Positions 63,763-64,000 of a stretch of DNA of 64,000 nucleotides are shown piece after piece. Source of the DNA: an uncultured Chryseobacterium sp. (GTDB lineage: Bacteria; Bacteroidota; Bacteroidia; Flavobacteriales; Weeksellaceae); NCBI GenBank assembly GCA_913778085.1, contig CAJYXJ010000041.1, positions 24,560 through 88,559 of the forward strand, written 5' to 3'. A program made the position numbers and the translations under genes. Every line of letters begins with the position of its first letter. Position 1 is the first letter of the stretch. The notes beneath the pieces were generated by a model that was given only the letters and a program-made list of their open reading frames with translations, was not told the DNA's origin and searched no databases.

Positions 63763-64000
63763 GAGCCTGTTTAAATTTTTTTCAGTAATAATCTTATGGC
63801 AGATAATTTCACCATGTTTTCAGCAGATTCCATGAGCAGCTCATAGTTTCTGCAAAGTCTTCTGTCATTATCAAACCAGGAGAAAGTGCGTTCAATGATC
63901 CATCTTTTCGGTACGGGCTTAAACTCTTTCTTCCTGCTGTCACTACGCATAACGATCTCGATAGCATAATTAAAATTAGTCTTTATTTCTTCAATAATAT
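63763..64000 (-). mobile_element. End of an IS5-family insertion sequence (cut by window edge)
   Basis: The end starts at GAGCCTGTTTAAA (about 63763), the typical terminal inverted repeat of ISL2/IS427-like elements, preceded by TTA, a possible target duplication. The transposase gene begins outside the window. Confidence 0.75.
63771..64000 (-). CDS. IS5-family transposase, C-terminal part (5' end outside window)
   Basis: About 75 residues of the C-terminal DDE domain on the minus strand. RWIIERTFSWFDNDRRLCRNYE carries the catalytic Glu (ERTF) in the standard IS5 context. The rest of the gene is beyond the right edge, so intactness cannot be judged. Confidence 0.85.
   Translation of the reverse strand, partial: IIEEIKTNFNYAIEIVMRSDSRKKEFKPVPKRWIIERTFSWFDNDRRLCRNYELLMESAENMVKLSAIRLLLKKI

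Overview
The window looks like a chromosome segment from a flavobacterium of the Chryseobacterium type (Bacteroidota). The evidence is a type IX secretion gene (porQ beside cmk), a TamL-type BamA-like lipoprotein, a fused CcsBA, an ftsK-lolA-lptF run, a fadB homologue with the dehydrogenase domain first, and many start regions that carry the Bacteroidota -7 element TAnnTTTG and no Shine-Dalgarno sequence. Most of it is housekeeping and envelope genes with a few mobile elements. No rRNA or CRISPR array was seen. One tRNA, Arg(CCT), is present at 21445.

Layout. 1-4.6 kb: the end of a beta-glucan utilisation cluster (GH3, GH16, GH30). 4.6-7 kb: a lipoprotein, FabI and a small helical stress-type protein. 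7-9 kb: a very AT-rich leader and a secreted protein with YadA-head-like repeats. 9.3-11.6 kb: an unknown protein, a nucleoside phosphorylase and a SUI1-type factor. 11.8-14.5 kb: a membrane pyrophosphatase fused to an OmpA-like peptidoglycan-binding domain. 15-21 kb: an aminotransferase, an M28 peptidase lipoprotein, a VOC protein, a divergent endonuclease V, an HxlR regulator divergent from a DsbA-like lipoprotein, and a small secreted protein. 21-26 kb: a possible small RNA, the tRNA, uvrA and an IS1595-family transposase. 26.5-32 kb: a TonB-dependent receptor, a DUF2490 protein, a frameshifted M48 peptidase and an HD hydrolase.

32.6-39.4 kb: a minus-strand fatty-acid beta-oxidation operon (marR, fadB, thiolase, acyl-CoA dehydrogenase). 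A REP-associated tyrosine transposase with inverted hairpin repeats sits inside it, and two mirror-image palindromic operators lie upstream of marR. 39.4-42.4 kb: an iron-type ABC importer (permease and ATPase) headed by a TlpA-like thioredoxin lipoprotein. 42.4-48 kb: a flavin/2Fe-2S reductase, a SanA-like protein, TamL and a TrmH-type methyltransferase whose 5' end overlaps tamL. 48-51 kb: a holin-like/YtxH envelope cluster, cmk and porQ. 51.5-53 kb: pyrH and frr. 53-60 kb: two unknown exported proteins, lptF, lolA and ftsK. 60-63.4 kb: ccsBA. The right edge cuts into an IS5-family element.

The most interesting observations are the pyrophosphatase-OmpA fusion, the hairpin-flanked RAYT inside the fad operon, the marR operator pair, the M48 frameshift in a nine-base homopolymer, and two short candidate transcripts that end at strong terminators. 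No completely new multi-gene defence or biosynthetic system was recognised.
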